Source: a virus
Length of the DNA: 53,950 bases
Reading direction: 5' to 3' (one strand)
Virus record (IMG/VR): IMGVR_UViG_3300047586_000088
Location: 1 to 53,950 of that record
This document shows, in pieces, positions 34,153 through 41,548 of this stretch. Made by a program: the position numbers and the translations under genes. Under the pieces are notes generated by a model that saw nothing but the letters and a program-made list of their open reading frames with translations, made no database searches and was not told the DNA's origin. Position 1 is the first letter of the stretch, and each line of letters starts with the position of its first letter.

Positions 34153-34344
34153 CTAGTCCGTCCGCTTCCGTCTCGGCGTCCTCTGCTTCGGCGGCCAGTC
34201 CCAGTCGGGCAGACGGTTGCCGCGGTCGACTCGGTCCTGCTGGTGGATGGTGCGGTAGTAGAGCAGGTGCGCCCGCTGATCGAGCATCATCTCAGCGAAG
34301 GCGTCGAGGCGCCGTTTGATCGACTGGTACTGACTCGGCGTCAC
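34153..34344 (-). CDS. Hypothetical basic protein
   Basis: 63 residues from GTG 34344, coupled by GTGA to the micro-gene upstream. Helical start (QYQSIKRRLDAFAEMMLDQR) and a basic end (PPKQRTPRRKRTD). It lies directly before the small terminase. Confidence 0.6.
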   Translation of the reverse strand: MTPSQYQSIKRRLDAFAEMMLDQRAHLLYYRTIHQQDRVDRGNRLPDWDWPPKQRTPRRKRTD

Positions 34345-34433
34345 TGCCGCCTCCCTGTTGCCATCAGGCAGAGTGAGAGGATGAACACCAACAGCATCAG
34401 GATCACCAAGGCCGGCATCAAGAATGGCAGCAT
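34341..34433 (-). CDS. Single-pass membrane micro-protein
   Basis: 30 residues from ATG 34433 (GGGGGCGGGT upstream), or 25 from ATG 34418 which overlaps the previous stop. A single hydrophobic helix (PALVILMLLVFILSLCLMA) and a basic end. No known family. Confidence 0.5.
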   Translation of the reverse strand: MLPFLMPALVILMLLVFILSLCLMATGRRQ

Positions 34434-34654
34434 ACCCGCCCCCAGTTGGCGTCTACCCAGGCGCGAATCCACTGCTCGTCTGCAAGGTCGCCTCGAAACA
34501 TTGAGCCTCCCAAGGGCGACTCGCCGATGCAGAGAGAGATCAAGTGCAGGTACTGCGGCAGGTTGGCGTCGCGCGCGATGGCCACGGAGAGGACGCGGTG
34601 GTGTAGGCGAGTGAGTTCGTCGGCGATGATATCGATGGCGGGCGCGAATAGCAT
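34418..34654 (-). CDS. Hypothetical protein
   Basis: 78 residues from ATG 34654 with GAGGCGAGGCCG. Helical first half (APAIDIIADELTRLHHRVLS), Trp-rich end (EQWIRAWVDANWGRVCCHS). Longer upstream readings would cross three hairpins and are rejected. First gene after the tandem terminators, so it may begin the late transcript. Confidence 0.55.
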   Translation of the reverse strand: MLFAPAIDIIADELTRLHHRVLSVAIARDANLPQYLHLISLCIGESPLGGSMFRGDLADEQWIRAWVDANWGRVCCHS

Positions 34655-34692
34655 CGGCCTCGCCTCTATCGTGCGCTCTGGGGCAAAGAGAA

Positions 34693-34716
34693 ACGCCCGA
34701 CCAGGAGATCGGGCGT
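34693..34716 (-). terminator. Rho-independent terminator
   Basis: Perfect 8-bp stem ACGCCCGA (34693-34700) with TCGGGCGT (34709-34716), 8-base loop, followed on the minus strand by TTTCTCTTT. It separates the accessory genes from the late genes. Confidence 0.85.
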
Positions 34717-34720
34717 CGGG

Positions 34721-34739
34721 CCAGGGTTGTTCGCCCTGG
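34721..34739. other. Middle hairpin of a three-hairpin region
   Basis: CCAGGG (34721-34726) with CCCTGG (34734-34739) around a 7-base loop, between the two terminators. No T tract; probably a structural element. Confidence 0.4.
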
Positions 34740-34771
34740 AGGAGTTCGGGAGAGACCAAGAGGACACAACA

Positions 34772-34790
34772 AAGCCGCCGAGTAGACGGC
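34772..34790 (-). terminator. First of two tandem terminators
   Basis: AGCCGCC (34772-34778) pairs with GACGGCT (34784-34790) with one wobble and a 5-base loop; on the minus strand followed by TTGTTGTGT. It lies about 75 bases beyond the gene ending at 34866. Confidence 0.65.
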
Positions 34791-34865
34791 TGGTCACATT
34801 CTCTCAGACTACACTTTACCATAGGTCCGAAGCGGTTTGTGCGGCTTTTGCGGCTTTCGCGGCAA

Positions 34866-35366
34866 CTAGTTTTTCCAGGCACCCAACTTGCCCGCGATCA
34901 GGTCAAACCCCCGATCCATTCGCTTTCCGATGGTTTCGCGGTACAGGTGAAACATCTCCCCAAGTTGATCATCGGTCAAGTCGCCATCGAGATGTTCGGA
35001 GATGATCCGATGCAGGTCAGGATACTCGACCTCAAGTGCCTTCCACGCGAGAGCCAGGGGCGATCGGGTATGCTCCTTGTCGAGGTAGGTAATGAATGCG
35101 TTAGCGAGTGCCAGACCTCGCACGGCGACAGGATAGCCCCCAGCCTCGACGACGACTCCCCCCACGTCCTGATGACTGTTGATCAGGCCAGTGTACTCAG
35201 TCTCCTTAAACTTGTCGTAGAGGATGTGGAGGTCGCCATGGATGGCGTCCCGAATACCCTGCCGCCGCTCCGCACGTCGCTCCTCGGGCGTCTTCTCCAC
35301 GGGCACGGGGCGTGGGAAGACCTGCGTCGGTAGTTGAGTGCGATTGTGCTTCGACACTGCGATCAT
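34866..35366 (-). CDS. Hypothetical protein
   Basis: 166 residues from ATG 35366 (GAGGGG upstream); a GTG at 35357 with AGGAG 9 bases ahead is an equal choice. Basic Pro-rich N-terminus, then a globular helical part (LHILYDKFKETEYTGLIN; LALANAFITYLDKEHTRS; LTDDQLGEMFHLYRETIG). No family recognised. Confidence 0.65.
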   Translation of the reverse strand: MIAVSKHNRTQLPTQVFPRPVPVEKTPEERRAERRQGIRDAIHGDLHILYDKFKETEYTGLINSHQDVGGVVVEAGGYPVAVRGLALANAFITYLDKEHTRSPLALAWKALEVEYPDLHRIISEHLDGDLTDDQLGEMFHLYRETIGKRMDRGFDLIAGKLGAWKN

Positions 35367-35384
35367 CTCCTGTCCCCTCTCTGC

Positions 35385-35702
35385 CTAGACGCTGATCCAA
35401 TTCCGATGGATGCACACGGCCATAGCTGACGTGCGGTCGGGCACTCCGAGTTTCCGATAGATGTTAGTCAAGTGGTTCTTGACCGTCTGGTCGCTGATGC
35501 CCAACTCGCGAGCGATCAGTTTGTTTGTGCAGCCGACAGCAACCTTGGCCATCACCTCCAACTCCCGCGAGCTCATCAAGCAGTCACTCAAGTCTGTTGC
35601 GATGACCCGAACGGGCAAGGGCATGCCGGCAGCAACGAACCGACCAGGGCAATCCAAACATTCGGAGAACCGCAGTATGACCGGCATGTCAAGCTTTGTC
35701 AT
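35385..35702 (-). CDS. LuxR-type (GerE) HTH regulator
   Basis: 105 residues, ATG with AGGAGACGAG. Residues 43-100 are a LuxR/FixJ HTH: SSRELEVMAKVAVGCTNKLI, ARELGISDQTVKNHLTNIYR, KLGVPDRTSAM. The N-terminal 40 residues are too short for a receiver or ligand domain but hold CLDCPGRF. It could act on phage or host promoters (inference). Confidence 0.85.
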   Translation of the reverse strand: MTKLDMPVILRFSECLDCPGRFVAAGMPLPVRVIATDLSDCLMSSRELEVMAKVAVGCTNKLIARELGISDQTVKNHLTNIYRKLGVPDRTSAMAVCIHRNWISV

Positions 35703-35735
35703 CTCGTCTCCTTGCCCACTCGTTCACTCTGAGAA

Positions 35736-35912
35736 TCAGTCAGACTCTGGATTCTCAGGTTTAAGTCTCCGCGTCTGCCAGAGAAGGTCGATGGACTGGG
35801 TAAGCACGATGAATCCCCAGAATATCGAGCCTAGCCACGCCTCATGGATGACGTTCGCGCCGAGGAGGAAGGCCCCAATGGTGAGCACCATCAGATTGAT
35901 CTTGACGCTCAC
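35736..35912 (-). CDS. Small membrane protein
   Basis: 58 residues from GTG 35912 (GTGA overlap). Two hydrophobic stretches (KINLMVLTIGAFLLGANVI and GSIFWGFIVLTQSIDLLW) suggest one or two membrane passes. No family recognised. Confidence 0.55.
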   Translation of the reverse strand: MSVKINLMVLTIGAFLLGANVIHEAWLGSIFWGFIVLTQSIDLLWQTRRLKPENPESD

Positions 35913-36319
35913 TCCTTGGCCTCCTTGCCCTGGTCTCCCTCGTCAGGATCGCCCGTCGAGTAATACTCGACGTCCTCCATGACCTCATGGATGGCGGGGT
36001 CGGTCAGCACGGGCACCCGTGCGAGGGTTGCAGTTGCCGAGGCCTCCTTGCCGTCGAGGGCGGCGAGGGCGGCGTCGAAAACTTCCTGTGCCTCGAACAC
36101 GTGTGAGTCGAGTCGTGCGACTGTTTCCGCCCATTGCGCGTAGGATTGGGCAGACACGTCGTACTCGGGCAACTGGGCTAACTCCCTTTGCGCTCGCTTC
36201 ATATTCCTCGCCGCCACAGCCACCGCTTCGAGGAGTCGCATGCGCTCTCTATCCTGCTTGGCCTTCGCCTCGAAGTCGCGTATCACGTCGCGGAAGGACG
36301 CCGTTTGCCACTCACTCAC
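35909..36319 (-). CDS. Hypothetical protein with YYST C-terminal domain
   Basis: 136 residues. Helical N-terminal two thirds (FEAKAKQDRERMRLLEAVAV) and a C-terminal segment ARVPVLTDPAIHEVMEDVEY then YST, homologous to the end of the protein at 3394-3798 on the other arm. The domain shared by two otherwise different proteins is unexplained. Confidence 0.65.
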   Translation of the reverse strand: MSEWQTASFRDVIRDFEAKAKQDRERMRLLEAVAVAARNMKRAQRELAQLPEYDVSAQSYAQWAETVARLDSHVFEAQEVFDAALAALDGKEASATATLARVPVLTDPAIHEVMEDVEYYSTGDPDEGDQGKEAKE

Positions 36320-36801
36320 GGTTGTGCCTCTGTCACTGCGAGATAGACCTGACGGTCTAACTTAACCTTGCCGCTCTTTCGGAACGACCTGCGACGCGCC
36401 GAATCCTGACGATGGCACTCTCTACATCGTCGCCTACCCTTGTTATAGGTCACATTCGAGCCTGACAGTAGATGTCCTTTCGGACAGTGAATATGGAGGC
36501 TTTGCTGATGGCTGATGCTGTTCTCGTGAAGCAAGTAATGCTCAGTTGCCCTTACCAACATAAGGTGATCGGGATTGACGCAGCGGCGATTTTCACAAAA
36601 GTGATGCAGACTATAGCTATCAGGAACCGGCCCGTTAACCCATTCCCAGGCAAGACGGTGAGCATACACGCGCTTCGTGCTGGGGGCATCCGCCTTAATC
36701 TGACCATAGCCATCTGATAATGCGCCAGTCCAAGGCCAACAACCCTCGACCTTGTCCACGTATCGCCAGAACCGTTCCGTCAGAGGTATCACTCTCACCA
36801 T
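36316..36801 (-). CDS. HNH homing-type endonuclease (third copy)
   Basis: 161 residues from ATG 36801 (TAATG overlap). CWPWTGALSDGYGQIK, VYAHRLAWEWVNGPVPD, LHHFCENRRCVNPDHLML form the HNH_3-type nuclease with its zinc Cys. The C-terminus holds an extra zinc-like knuckle (HCPKGHLLSG and RRRCRECHRQ) instead of the HTH of the other two. It is embedded between ordinary small genes with coupled starts. Confidence 0.85.
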   Translation of the reverse strand: MVRVIPLTERFWRYVDKVEGCWPWTGALSDGYGQIKADAPSTKRVYAHRLAWEWVNGPVPDSYSLHHFCENRRCVNPDHLMLVRATEHYLLHENSISHQQSLHIHCPKGHLLSGSNVTYNKGRRRCRECHRQDSARRRSFRKSGKVKLDRQVYLAVTEAQP

Positions 36802-37373
36802 TAGGGCTGCGCCTCCTCTCGATATCGCTCGACCATCGCCGTCAGGCGGGCGACCTCGGCACGGAGTGCCTCTGTTTCTGCACAGCGAACACATGCCGTT
36901 GGGCCGCCCGCTACCGGCGTTCCGCAATGGCGACATCGGCGCACGGTCCAACCGTCGTAGAACGTCTCCTCCTGTTCACCGAGTGCAGTCAGCATTTCCT
37001 CCCGCCCCGGCTCCCGCCGTCTCAGGCGGGCGACCTCGGCCTCGGCACGATCGGCACGGGCGCGGGTAGAGTCGCGTTCTGCCCTGAGCGATTCATACCG
37101 TTGTCCCAGGTCGTCGTAACCTCCAATGCAACGATAGAGGCTCGATTGAGTAGGAACGAGCAACCTCCTCGCCTCGTCTCTCTCCCCCTCGACCCTCCTG
37201 AGCGATGCGAGCGCCTGGTCTGCACGCCAGTTGGCGTCGTCTCGCTCTGACTCGACACCACGGAGATCGCCAATCAGACGGAGCGTATCTCTCGCCCCTA
37301 GCAAACAGCCCTTGTGGGCGGCATGCTCGATGATCTCGACCTCCTCGGGCGTCAGAATGCGCGGCTCAGACAT
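36801..37373 (-). CDS. Coiled-coil protein with C-terminal zinc ribbon
   Basis: 190 residues from ATG 37373. Long coiled coil (residues about 40-125: ERDDANWRADQALASLRRVE, RADRAEAEVARLRRREPGRE) then a zinc ribbon CRHCGTPVAGGPTACVRC and a final helix (AEVARLTAMVERYREE). Function unknown. Confidence 0.65.
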   Translation of the reverse strand: MSEPRILTPEEVEIIEHAAHKGCLLGARDTLRLIGDLRGVESERDDANWRADQALASLRRVEGERDEARRLLVPTQSSLYRCIGGYDDLGQRYESLRAERDSTRARADRAEAEVARLRRREPGREEMLTALGEQEETFYDGWTVRRCRHCGTPVAGGPTACVRCAETEALRAEVARLTAMVERYREEAQP

Positions 37374-37638
37374 GGACAGCCTCCATCGCCATCTCCGCTG
37401 GTCGCTCCACGCCCACAGGCCACCCGACCATATCGTAGAAGGCGCACGCGAACTCATACCCGCCCCTCGCGTTAGCCGCGACGAGCTGGTACACTCGCTC
37501 GGCGTCGGCCTGGTTGTAGCGCTCGCTGATTGCCCAGGTGGCGAGCGCCCGGATCTGGTCCAGCGCCTCCTCTGGCTCGGCGGCCTCGGGCCACCAGTCG
37601 ATAGCCTCGACGATGCGTCTCACGATTCCGATCCTCAC
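37366..37638 (-). CDS. Hypothetical protein
   Basis: 90 residues from GTG 37638 (GTGA overlap). Helical (RRIVEAIDWWPEAAEPEEAL; RYNQADAERVYQLVAANA; YEFACAFYDMVGWPVG). No family recognised. Confidence 0.6.
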   Translation of the reverse strand: MRIGIVRRIVEAIDWWPEAAEPEEALDQIRALATWAISERYNQADAERVYQLVAANARGGYEFACAFYDMVGWPVGVERPAEMAMEAVHV

Positions 37639-37718
37639 TTCCGCCGCGGCGCGGCATACCGAACCATCAGAACCAGCAGCCCGAAAAGCACCAGGTAGGC
37701 GACTACCTCTCGGACCAT
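37635..37718 (-). CDS. Membrane micro-protein
   Basis: 27 residues, ATG 37718 with GAGGAGGGAGAG upstream. One helix (VAYLVLFGLLVLMV) and a basic tail RYAAPRRK. A 17-bp palindrome (37731-37747) lies just upstream. Confidence 0.5.
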   Translation of the reverse strand: MVREVVAYLVLFGLLVLMVRYAAPRRK

Positions 37719-37730
37719 CTCTCCCTCCTC

Positions 37731-37747
37731 ATCCGCCTAAGGCGGAT
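37731..37747. repeat. Palindrome ATCCGCCTAAGGCGGAT
   Basis: Perfect arms ATCCGCCT/AGGCGGAT around one base, between the stop of the 71-residue gene and the ribosome site of the micro-gene. Variant copy of the TCCGCCTGAGGCGGA family found at 1210 and three times in the Erf gene. Confidence 0.8.
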
Positions 37748-37962
37748 CAGCAGCCAGGCGAGCCCGACGCCCCCATCCTCTTGGCTCTCCTGAGATGCCC
37801 TCGCGCGCGCTCGATCACGATCTCGGGCGGGTCGCCGCGGACGTAGCGGAGCACCCGGACGCCCTTTGCCCGATCGGTCCCCCGAAGGCCCTCGGGCGTG
37901 GACTTCCACTCGACCTCCGGATAGCGATCCCGAGCGATCCGTAACAGCTCGTGGCCGTTCAC
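37747..37962 (-). CDS. Hypothetical protein
   Basis: 71 residues from GTG 37962 (GTGA overlap with the ASCH gene). Mixed alpha/beta (HELLRIARDRYPEVEWKST; KGVRVLRYVRGDPPEIVIER). No family recognised. Confidence 0.6.
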   Translation of the reverse strand: MNGHELLRIARDRYPEVEWKSTPEGLRGTDRAKGVRVLRYVRGDPPEIVIERARGHLRRAKRMGASGSPGC

Positions 37963-38486
37963 AGTTCCATCCCCTGATCACGGATCCGCTCGACGACATC
38001 ATCGGGCACCACCCAGAGCCCCCGTGCGCCGCTGCGGGGGATCGGCTTCGGCAGTCGCTGGACGTTTTCGAGGAGCCACGCCCATCGGCCTGGGCTGTAA
38101 TCGCCGAAAGCGAAGTCGGCTTGGGGGATCGCGTAGTAACCGCCCTGGTTCCAGCCGTAGGTTGCCAGCTTGGCGTTCAGGTGCGGACAGACGTTGCGGG
38201 TGGGCATGCAGTCGACGAGTTGAGCCACGGCGACGATCGCGCCGAGTGGCAGTTTCGAGTAGTCGGGGTAGAGTGGCGCGAGCGCCTCGCGCATCAACGG
38301 CCCGACCTGTGGATCGTAGTATGTAGCGCTCCCGGAGAACTCGAAGGTCTTGGTCGCGTGGATTGCCAGCAGTCCCCGATAGCCGATCTGCCAGGACCGA
38401 GTCTCAATGCGCTTGGCGCCCACAGCGATCAGGGATGCCCATGGTTGCCACAAACTGATGCCCTTGAGCAAGCAATCGCTTGACAA
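37959..38486 (-). CDS. ASCH-domain (PUA-like) protein
   Basis: 175 residues from TTG 38486, supported by GGAGG 8 bases upstream. LLKGISLWQPWASLIAVGAK followed by RIETRSWQIGYRGLLAIHAT is the ASCH pattern, an RNA-binding PUA-like fold; LGAIVAVAQLVDC and FGDYSPGRWAWLLENV are later conserved parts. Its start lies under the promoter of the oppositely oriented LAGLIDADG gene. Confidence 0.8.
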   Translation of the reverse strand: MSSDCLLKGISLWQPWASLIAVGAKRIETRSWQIGYRGLLAIHATKTFEFSGSATYYDPQVGPLMREALAPLYPDYSKLPLGAIVAVAQLVDCMPTRNVCPHLNAKLATYGWNQGGYYAIPQADFAFGDYSPGRWAWLLENVQRLPKPIPRSGARGLWVVPDDVVERIRDQGMEL

Positions 38487-38508
38487 TCCAGCTGCCTCCG
38501 TCTACAAT
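38480..38508 (+). promoter_or_regulatory. Consensus promoter of the LAGLIDADG gene
   Basis: TTGACA (38480-38485), 17-base spacer, TACAAT (38503-38508), an almost perfect sigma70 promoter on the plus strand, 42 bases upstream of the ATG at 38550. It overlaps the start of the ASCH gene on the other strand. Confidence 0.9.
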
Positions 38509-38549
38509 GCGTGTAGTAACGCTGTACCAAGCGCCGAGGATGTACGCCG

Positions 38550-39353
38550 ATGACCGCCGAGCTTGCTTACCTGACTGGGGTTCTCCAAGGTGATGGCTTC
38601 TGCTCCCAGTCTCTCGGACTTCGAGTGAAGGATCGTGACTTCGCCGAAGCATTCGCGGCTGCCGTTACCGCCGCCTTTGGCGTGTCGGCGAAACTTCATC
38701 TGGAAGACGGCCGGTACTGGAAGGTGCGCTCGGGCAACGGGACCGGCCGCTACAACTTCCTTCGGACCTACGAGCCCTCCGAGATCGAGTATGGTGACTG
38801 GCTCCGCGGCTACTTCGACAGCGAGGGAAACGCCCAGCTCCTCCGCCTGCCCCGCGTCTCTGAGAACGCCTACCATCGCCGAGTCGCCTTCTACTCGACC
38901 AATCAGACTACTCTTTGCCAGGCTCAGGGCTACCTTACCGCGCTGGGTATCACGGCCTCGATCGCCCGGCAGACGCTCAGCAGAGGCCACTACGGCAGTC
39001 GGCCTGTCTTCGAGCTCAAGCTGTCTTGCGGCCGGGCCAACTTCGCGCGCTTCGCCGAGGTCGTGGGCACAAGCATCGAGCGCAAGCGGATCGCTCTCGC
39101 AGCCATAGTCGGAACCTACCGCCCTGACGTGGCGGCGCACTGCCGAGCTGCCCAGCTCAAGGGCGCCGCCGCTAAGAACCGGAAGCGGGAAGAGGTGATG
39201 GTCCCCCAGGTCCTCCAGAGCATTCGCGACCTGGTCGCTCGGGGAGTCAAGCCGACAATGGCAAACTGTGCCACCATTCCTCACTACCAATCGATCCGAG
39301 GCACCTACTACCGGCACAGCGACCTGGTCAGGATGGCCAGCGGTCAGTCCTAG
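38550..39353 (+). CDS. LAGLIDADG homing endonuclease
   Basis: 267 residues. Two LAGLIDADG motifs are visible: YLTGVLQGDGFC (about 7-18) and WLRGYFDSEGNAQ (about 84-96), the second with D and E in the catalytic position. The remainder (FARFAEVVGTSIERKR) fits a single-chain two-repeat enzyme. It is the only long plus-strand gene in the right half, inserted between ParB-like and ASCH genes with its own promoter; it is free-standing, without intron or intein sequence around it that I can see. Confidence 0.9.
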   Translation: MTAELAYLTGVLQGDGFCSQSLGLRVKDRDFAEAFAAAVTAAFGVSAKLHLEDGRYWKVRSGNGTGRYNFLRTYEPSEIEYGDWLRGYFDSEGNAQLLRLPRVSENAYHRRVAFYSTNQTTLCQAQGYLTALGITASIARQTLSRGHYGSRPVFELKLSCGRANFARFAEVVGTSIERKRIALAAIVGTYRPDVAAHCRAAQLKGAAAKNRKREEVMVPQVLQSIRDLVARGVKPTMANCATIPHYQSIRGTYYRHSDLVRMASGQS

Positions 39354-39397
39354 CTCGCTCGGCTGCCACAGAGAAAGGCCTCGCAGCACTCGACCGC

Positions 39398-40897
39398 TTA
39401 CAACTTCGGTATCCCGGCGGGCTCGCGGCCGGCCGCCGCCAGAATCTCGGGCGCCCATTCGGCCACCTTCCTCTCGGCCTCGGTCGGAGGCTCTCCCAGA
39501 TACCACTCGCCCGCTCTGAGGTTGACCCTGCCGCTGACGTAGTTGCCAGAGTCGAGCTCCTGATGGCACTCGCCCTGGACGAGTGCCTCGACGACCGCGA
39601 GCAGCAGGTCGCGCGGGTCCAGCTTGGCGTACTCTTCGAGGAGCTTCGTGTTCGTCGTGTAGGTCTCGGGCTTCTTCCACACGTTCTCCGGGATGCCTCT
39701 CGCCTTCAGCGCCGGCGCGATCGCCGAGGCATCGGCGCACGAGAGCGCGTAGCACGCCACGATCGCGGCCTCGCGCGGGCCGATCTCCGTGAGGGGCTTC
39801 GTCGCCGCGGCGAGCGCCTTCGCCATGGCCTGGATAGCCAGCTTCCGTGCCTTGTTCTCAGCCTTGGTCTGCGCCGTCTTCAGCCGCTTGAAGCACTTCG
39901 GGTCCATGCAGAGGGTCGCGGGCCGGCCGTGGAAGAGCACGTGGCTGTAGTTGGGACACGCGGTCAGTTTGCAGCCAGCGGGCGCTCCCCGACTGCTGAG
40001 GTCCTCGTAGGTGCCGTACTCGAGCCTGTCGACGACGGGGAGCGACTCGCCTGAGGCCGAAGTCGACCTCGACTCCGCGATCACCGCGGCGTGGCGCTCG
40101 GCTTCCTCCGCCGCCTTCAGATCGTCGAAGTGGGCGGGTTTCAGGCAGCGGCCCCAATAACCGTCGTGGCCCTGGTTGCTGTAGGCCTGGAAGGGACACT
40201 GCTTGCAGTGCGTCTGCCTGAAGGCATAGCGGCTGTCCACCGTGCGGATCAGCCCTTTCTGCTCCAGGATGTAGGAATACGGGATCTCTTCTGAGTCGAT
40301 TCCCTTCGACGTCAGGTTACTTCTGACCGCCTGCTCGGCGATCGCCGAGCACACCTCGGGGAACTTTGCGAACCGCGCGAGCGAGACCCCGTGCGCCGTC
40401 GAGAGCTCGCCCCGCCGGATCCGCTCCTGGACATCGGCGGGGAGATTCAGCAGCCGGAGCGTGTTGGCGACCAGTGGCTGACTCTTGCCGACGCGGCGCC
40501 CGATCTCCGCCTGCTTCACGCCGAGGTCGGCGAGCTTCTGGAAGGCAAGCGCGACCTCGATAGCGTCGAGGTCCTCGCGGACCAGGTTCTCGACGAGGCC
40601 GAGTTCTTGGGCGGTCCGATCGTCGACGTCGACCACGCGGACGGGCACGGTCGGGAGATTCGCCTGGTAGGCCGCCTTCAGGCGGCGCTCGCCGGCGATG
40701 AGTTGATAGCACGAGCCACCGAGCTTGCGGCGGACGACGAGCGGCTCGAGGATGCCGTGCTCGCGGATCGAGTTCGCGAGCTGGATCAGGGCCTCGAAGT
40801 CCCAGTTGGTGCGCGGGTTGAACCCGGCCACTTCGACGTCGTCGATCGGGACCTCGAGGAGCGTCGCGGTATTCGGCGCCGAATCGACGTCGATCAC
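39398..40897 (-). CDS. ParB-like nuclease/partition protein with Cys-rich insert
   Basis: 499 residues from GTG 40897 (GTGA overlap). Residues 15-110 are the ParB/Srx domain (DVEVAGFNPRTN; LIAGERRLKAAYQ; GLVENLVREDLDAIEVALAF); residues 118-170 the HTH (VKQAEIGRRVGKSQPLVANT). The middle adds Cys clusters (HCKQCPFQ, CLKPAHF, CKLTACPNY, CMDPKCF) not found in chromosomal ParB. No ParA gene is seen, so it may be a transcription or DNA-binding factor rather than a partition protein. Its first codons contain the palindrome TATTCGGCGCCGAATC. Confidence 0.85.
   Translation of the reverse strand: MIDVDSAPNTATLLEVPIDDVEVAGFNPRTNWDFEALIQLANSIREHGILEPLVVRRKLGGSCYQLIAGERRLKAAYQANLPTVPVRVVDVDDRTAQELGLVENLVREDLDAIEVALAFQKLADLGVKQAEIGRRVGKSQPLVANTLRLLNLPADVQERIRRGELSTAHGVSLARFAKFPEVCSAIAEQAVRSNLTSKGIDSEEIPYSYILEQKGLIRTVDSRYAFRQTHCKQCPFQAYSNQGHDGYWGRCLKPAHFDDLKAAEEAERHAAVIAESRSTSASGESLPVVDRLEYGTYEDLSSRGAPAGCKLTACPNYSHVLFHGRPATLCMDPKCFKRLKTAQTKAENKARKLAIQAMAKALAAATKPLTEIGPREAAIVACYALSCADASAIAPALKARGIPENVWKKPETYTTNTKLLEEYAKLDPRDLLLAVVEALVQGECHQELDSGNYVSGRVNLRAGEWYLGEPPTEAERKVAEWAPEILAAAGREPAGIPKL
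40870..40885. repeat. Palindrome TATTCGGCGCCGAATC in the ParB-like gene start
   Basis: Identical over 16 bases to the copy at 8039-8054. It encodes part of the N-terminal DSAPNTA of the ParB-like protein, 12-27 bases after its GTG, where binding by the protein could regulate its own expression. Confidence 0.8.
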
Positions 40898-41547
40898 GCT
40901 GTCACCTCCGAGGCCTCGACGACCACGCTGCCCTGGCCGTTCGGATGCTCGCGGTGCCAGCGACGCATCGCGGCATGTCGGCAGTCGTCGGAGCAGTAGA
41001 AGTGCTTGACCCGGAGCGGCTGGAACGTCGTCCCACAGACCTTGCAAGCACGCTCGGGGAGCGTCGCCGCCGCTCGGACCTTCACCCGCTGGCTGAACGG
41101 CTTCGGCTCGCCCGTCGGGGTCAGCAGAGAGAGCTCGTGGTCGAGCTGCGCCCGCGCGTCGCCCATCTGCTGCTTTGCCGTCGCGACCGTGCCCTCGAGA
41201 GCAGTGGCCCTCTCTTGGGCCTCTCGGATCCTCGCGTCGGCGTCGCGGAGCTTCTCGCTCGCCTCCAGGTAGCGGGTCGTCGTGGCGTGGTACGTCTCGA
41301 GCGCCTTCGCCGCCGAACTATCGGGCTTGGGCGTAGCTATGGGTCGCGTAGCTCTCAGATCGCCGTTGACTGACGTCTTGGTGTCGTTCACCTTTCCCTC
41401 CTCTATGACAGGACTAGTCTTATGCGGTGCCGGCTGCACTCGCCTGCACTGAAAGCAGATGGCAACGTATCGCCGGAGGTCGTCGTCCCATTCGAGGACG
41501 GTGTTGTGGCCGCAGTGGTAGCAGGCACCGACGATCGCCGCGACCAT
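40894..41547 (-). CDS. Zinc-finger / coiled-coil protein
   Basis: 217 residues. N-terminal ribbon CYHCGHNTVLEWDDDLR then CFQCRR, a coiled coil (residues 85-140, YLEASEKLRDADARIREAQE), and a C-terminal zinc knuckle CKVCGTTFQPLRVKHFYCSD with CRHAAMRRW. An internal GTG (KVNDTKTS) with GAGGAGGGAAAG upstream could start a second product lacking the first ribbon. Confidence 0.7.
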   Translation of the reverse strand: MVAAIVGACYHCGHNTVLEWDDDLRRYVAICFQCRRVQPAPHKTSPVIEEGKVNDTKTSVNGDLRATRPIATPKPDSSAAKALETYHATTTRYLEASEKLRDADARIREAQERATALEGTVATAKQQMGDARAQLDHELSLLTPTGEPKPFSQRVKVRAAATLPERACKVCGTTFQPLRVKHFYCSDDCRHAAMRRWHREHPNGQGSVVVEASEVTA

Positions 41548-41548
41548 G

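Noticed and set aside
39398-40897. Plasmid partition system
   Set aside because: No ParA ATPase or typical parS (GTTTCACGTGAAAC type) was seen; the ParB-like protein alone does not prove partition.
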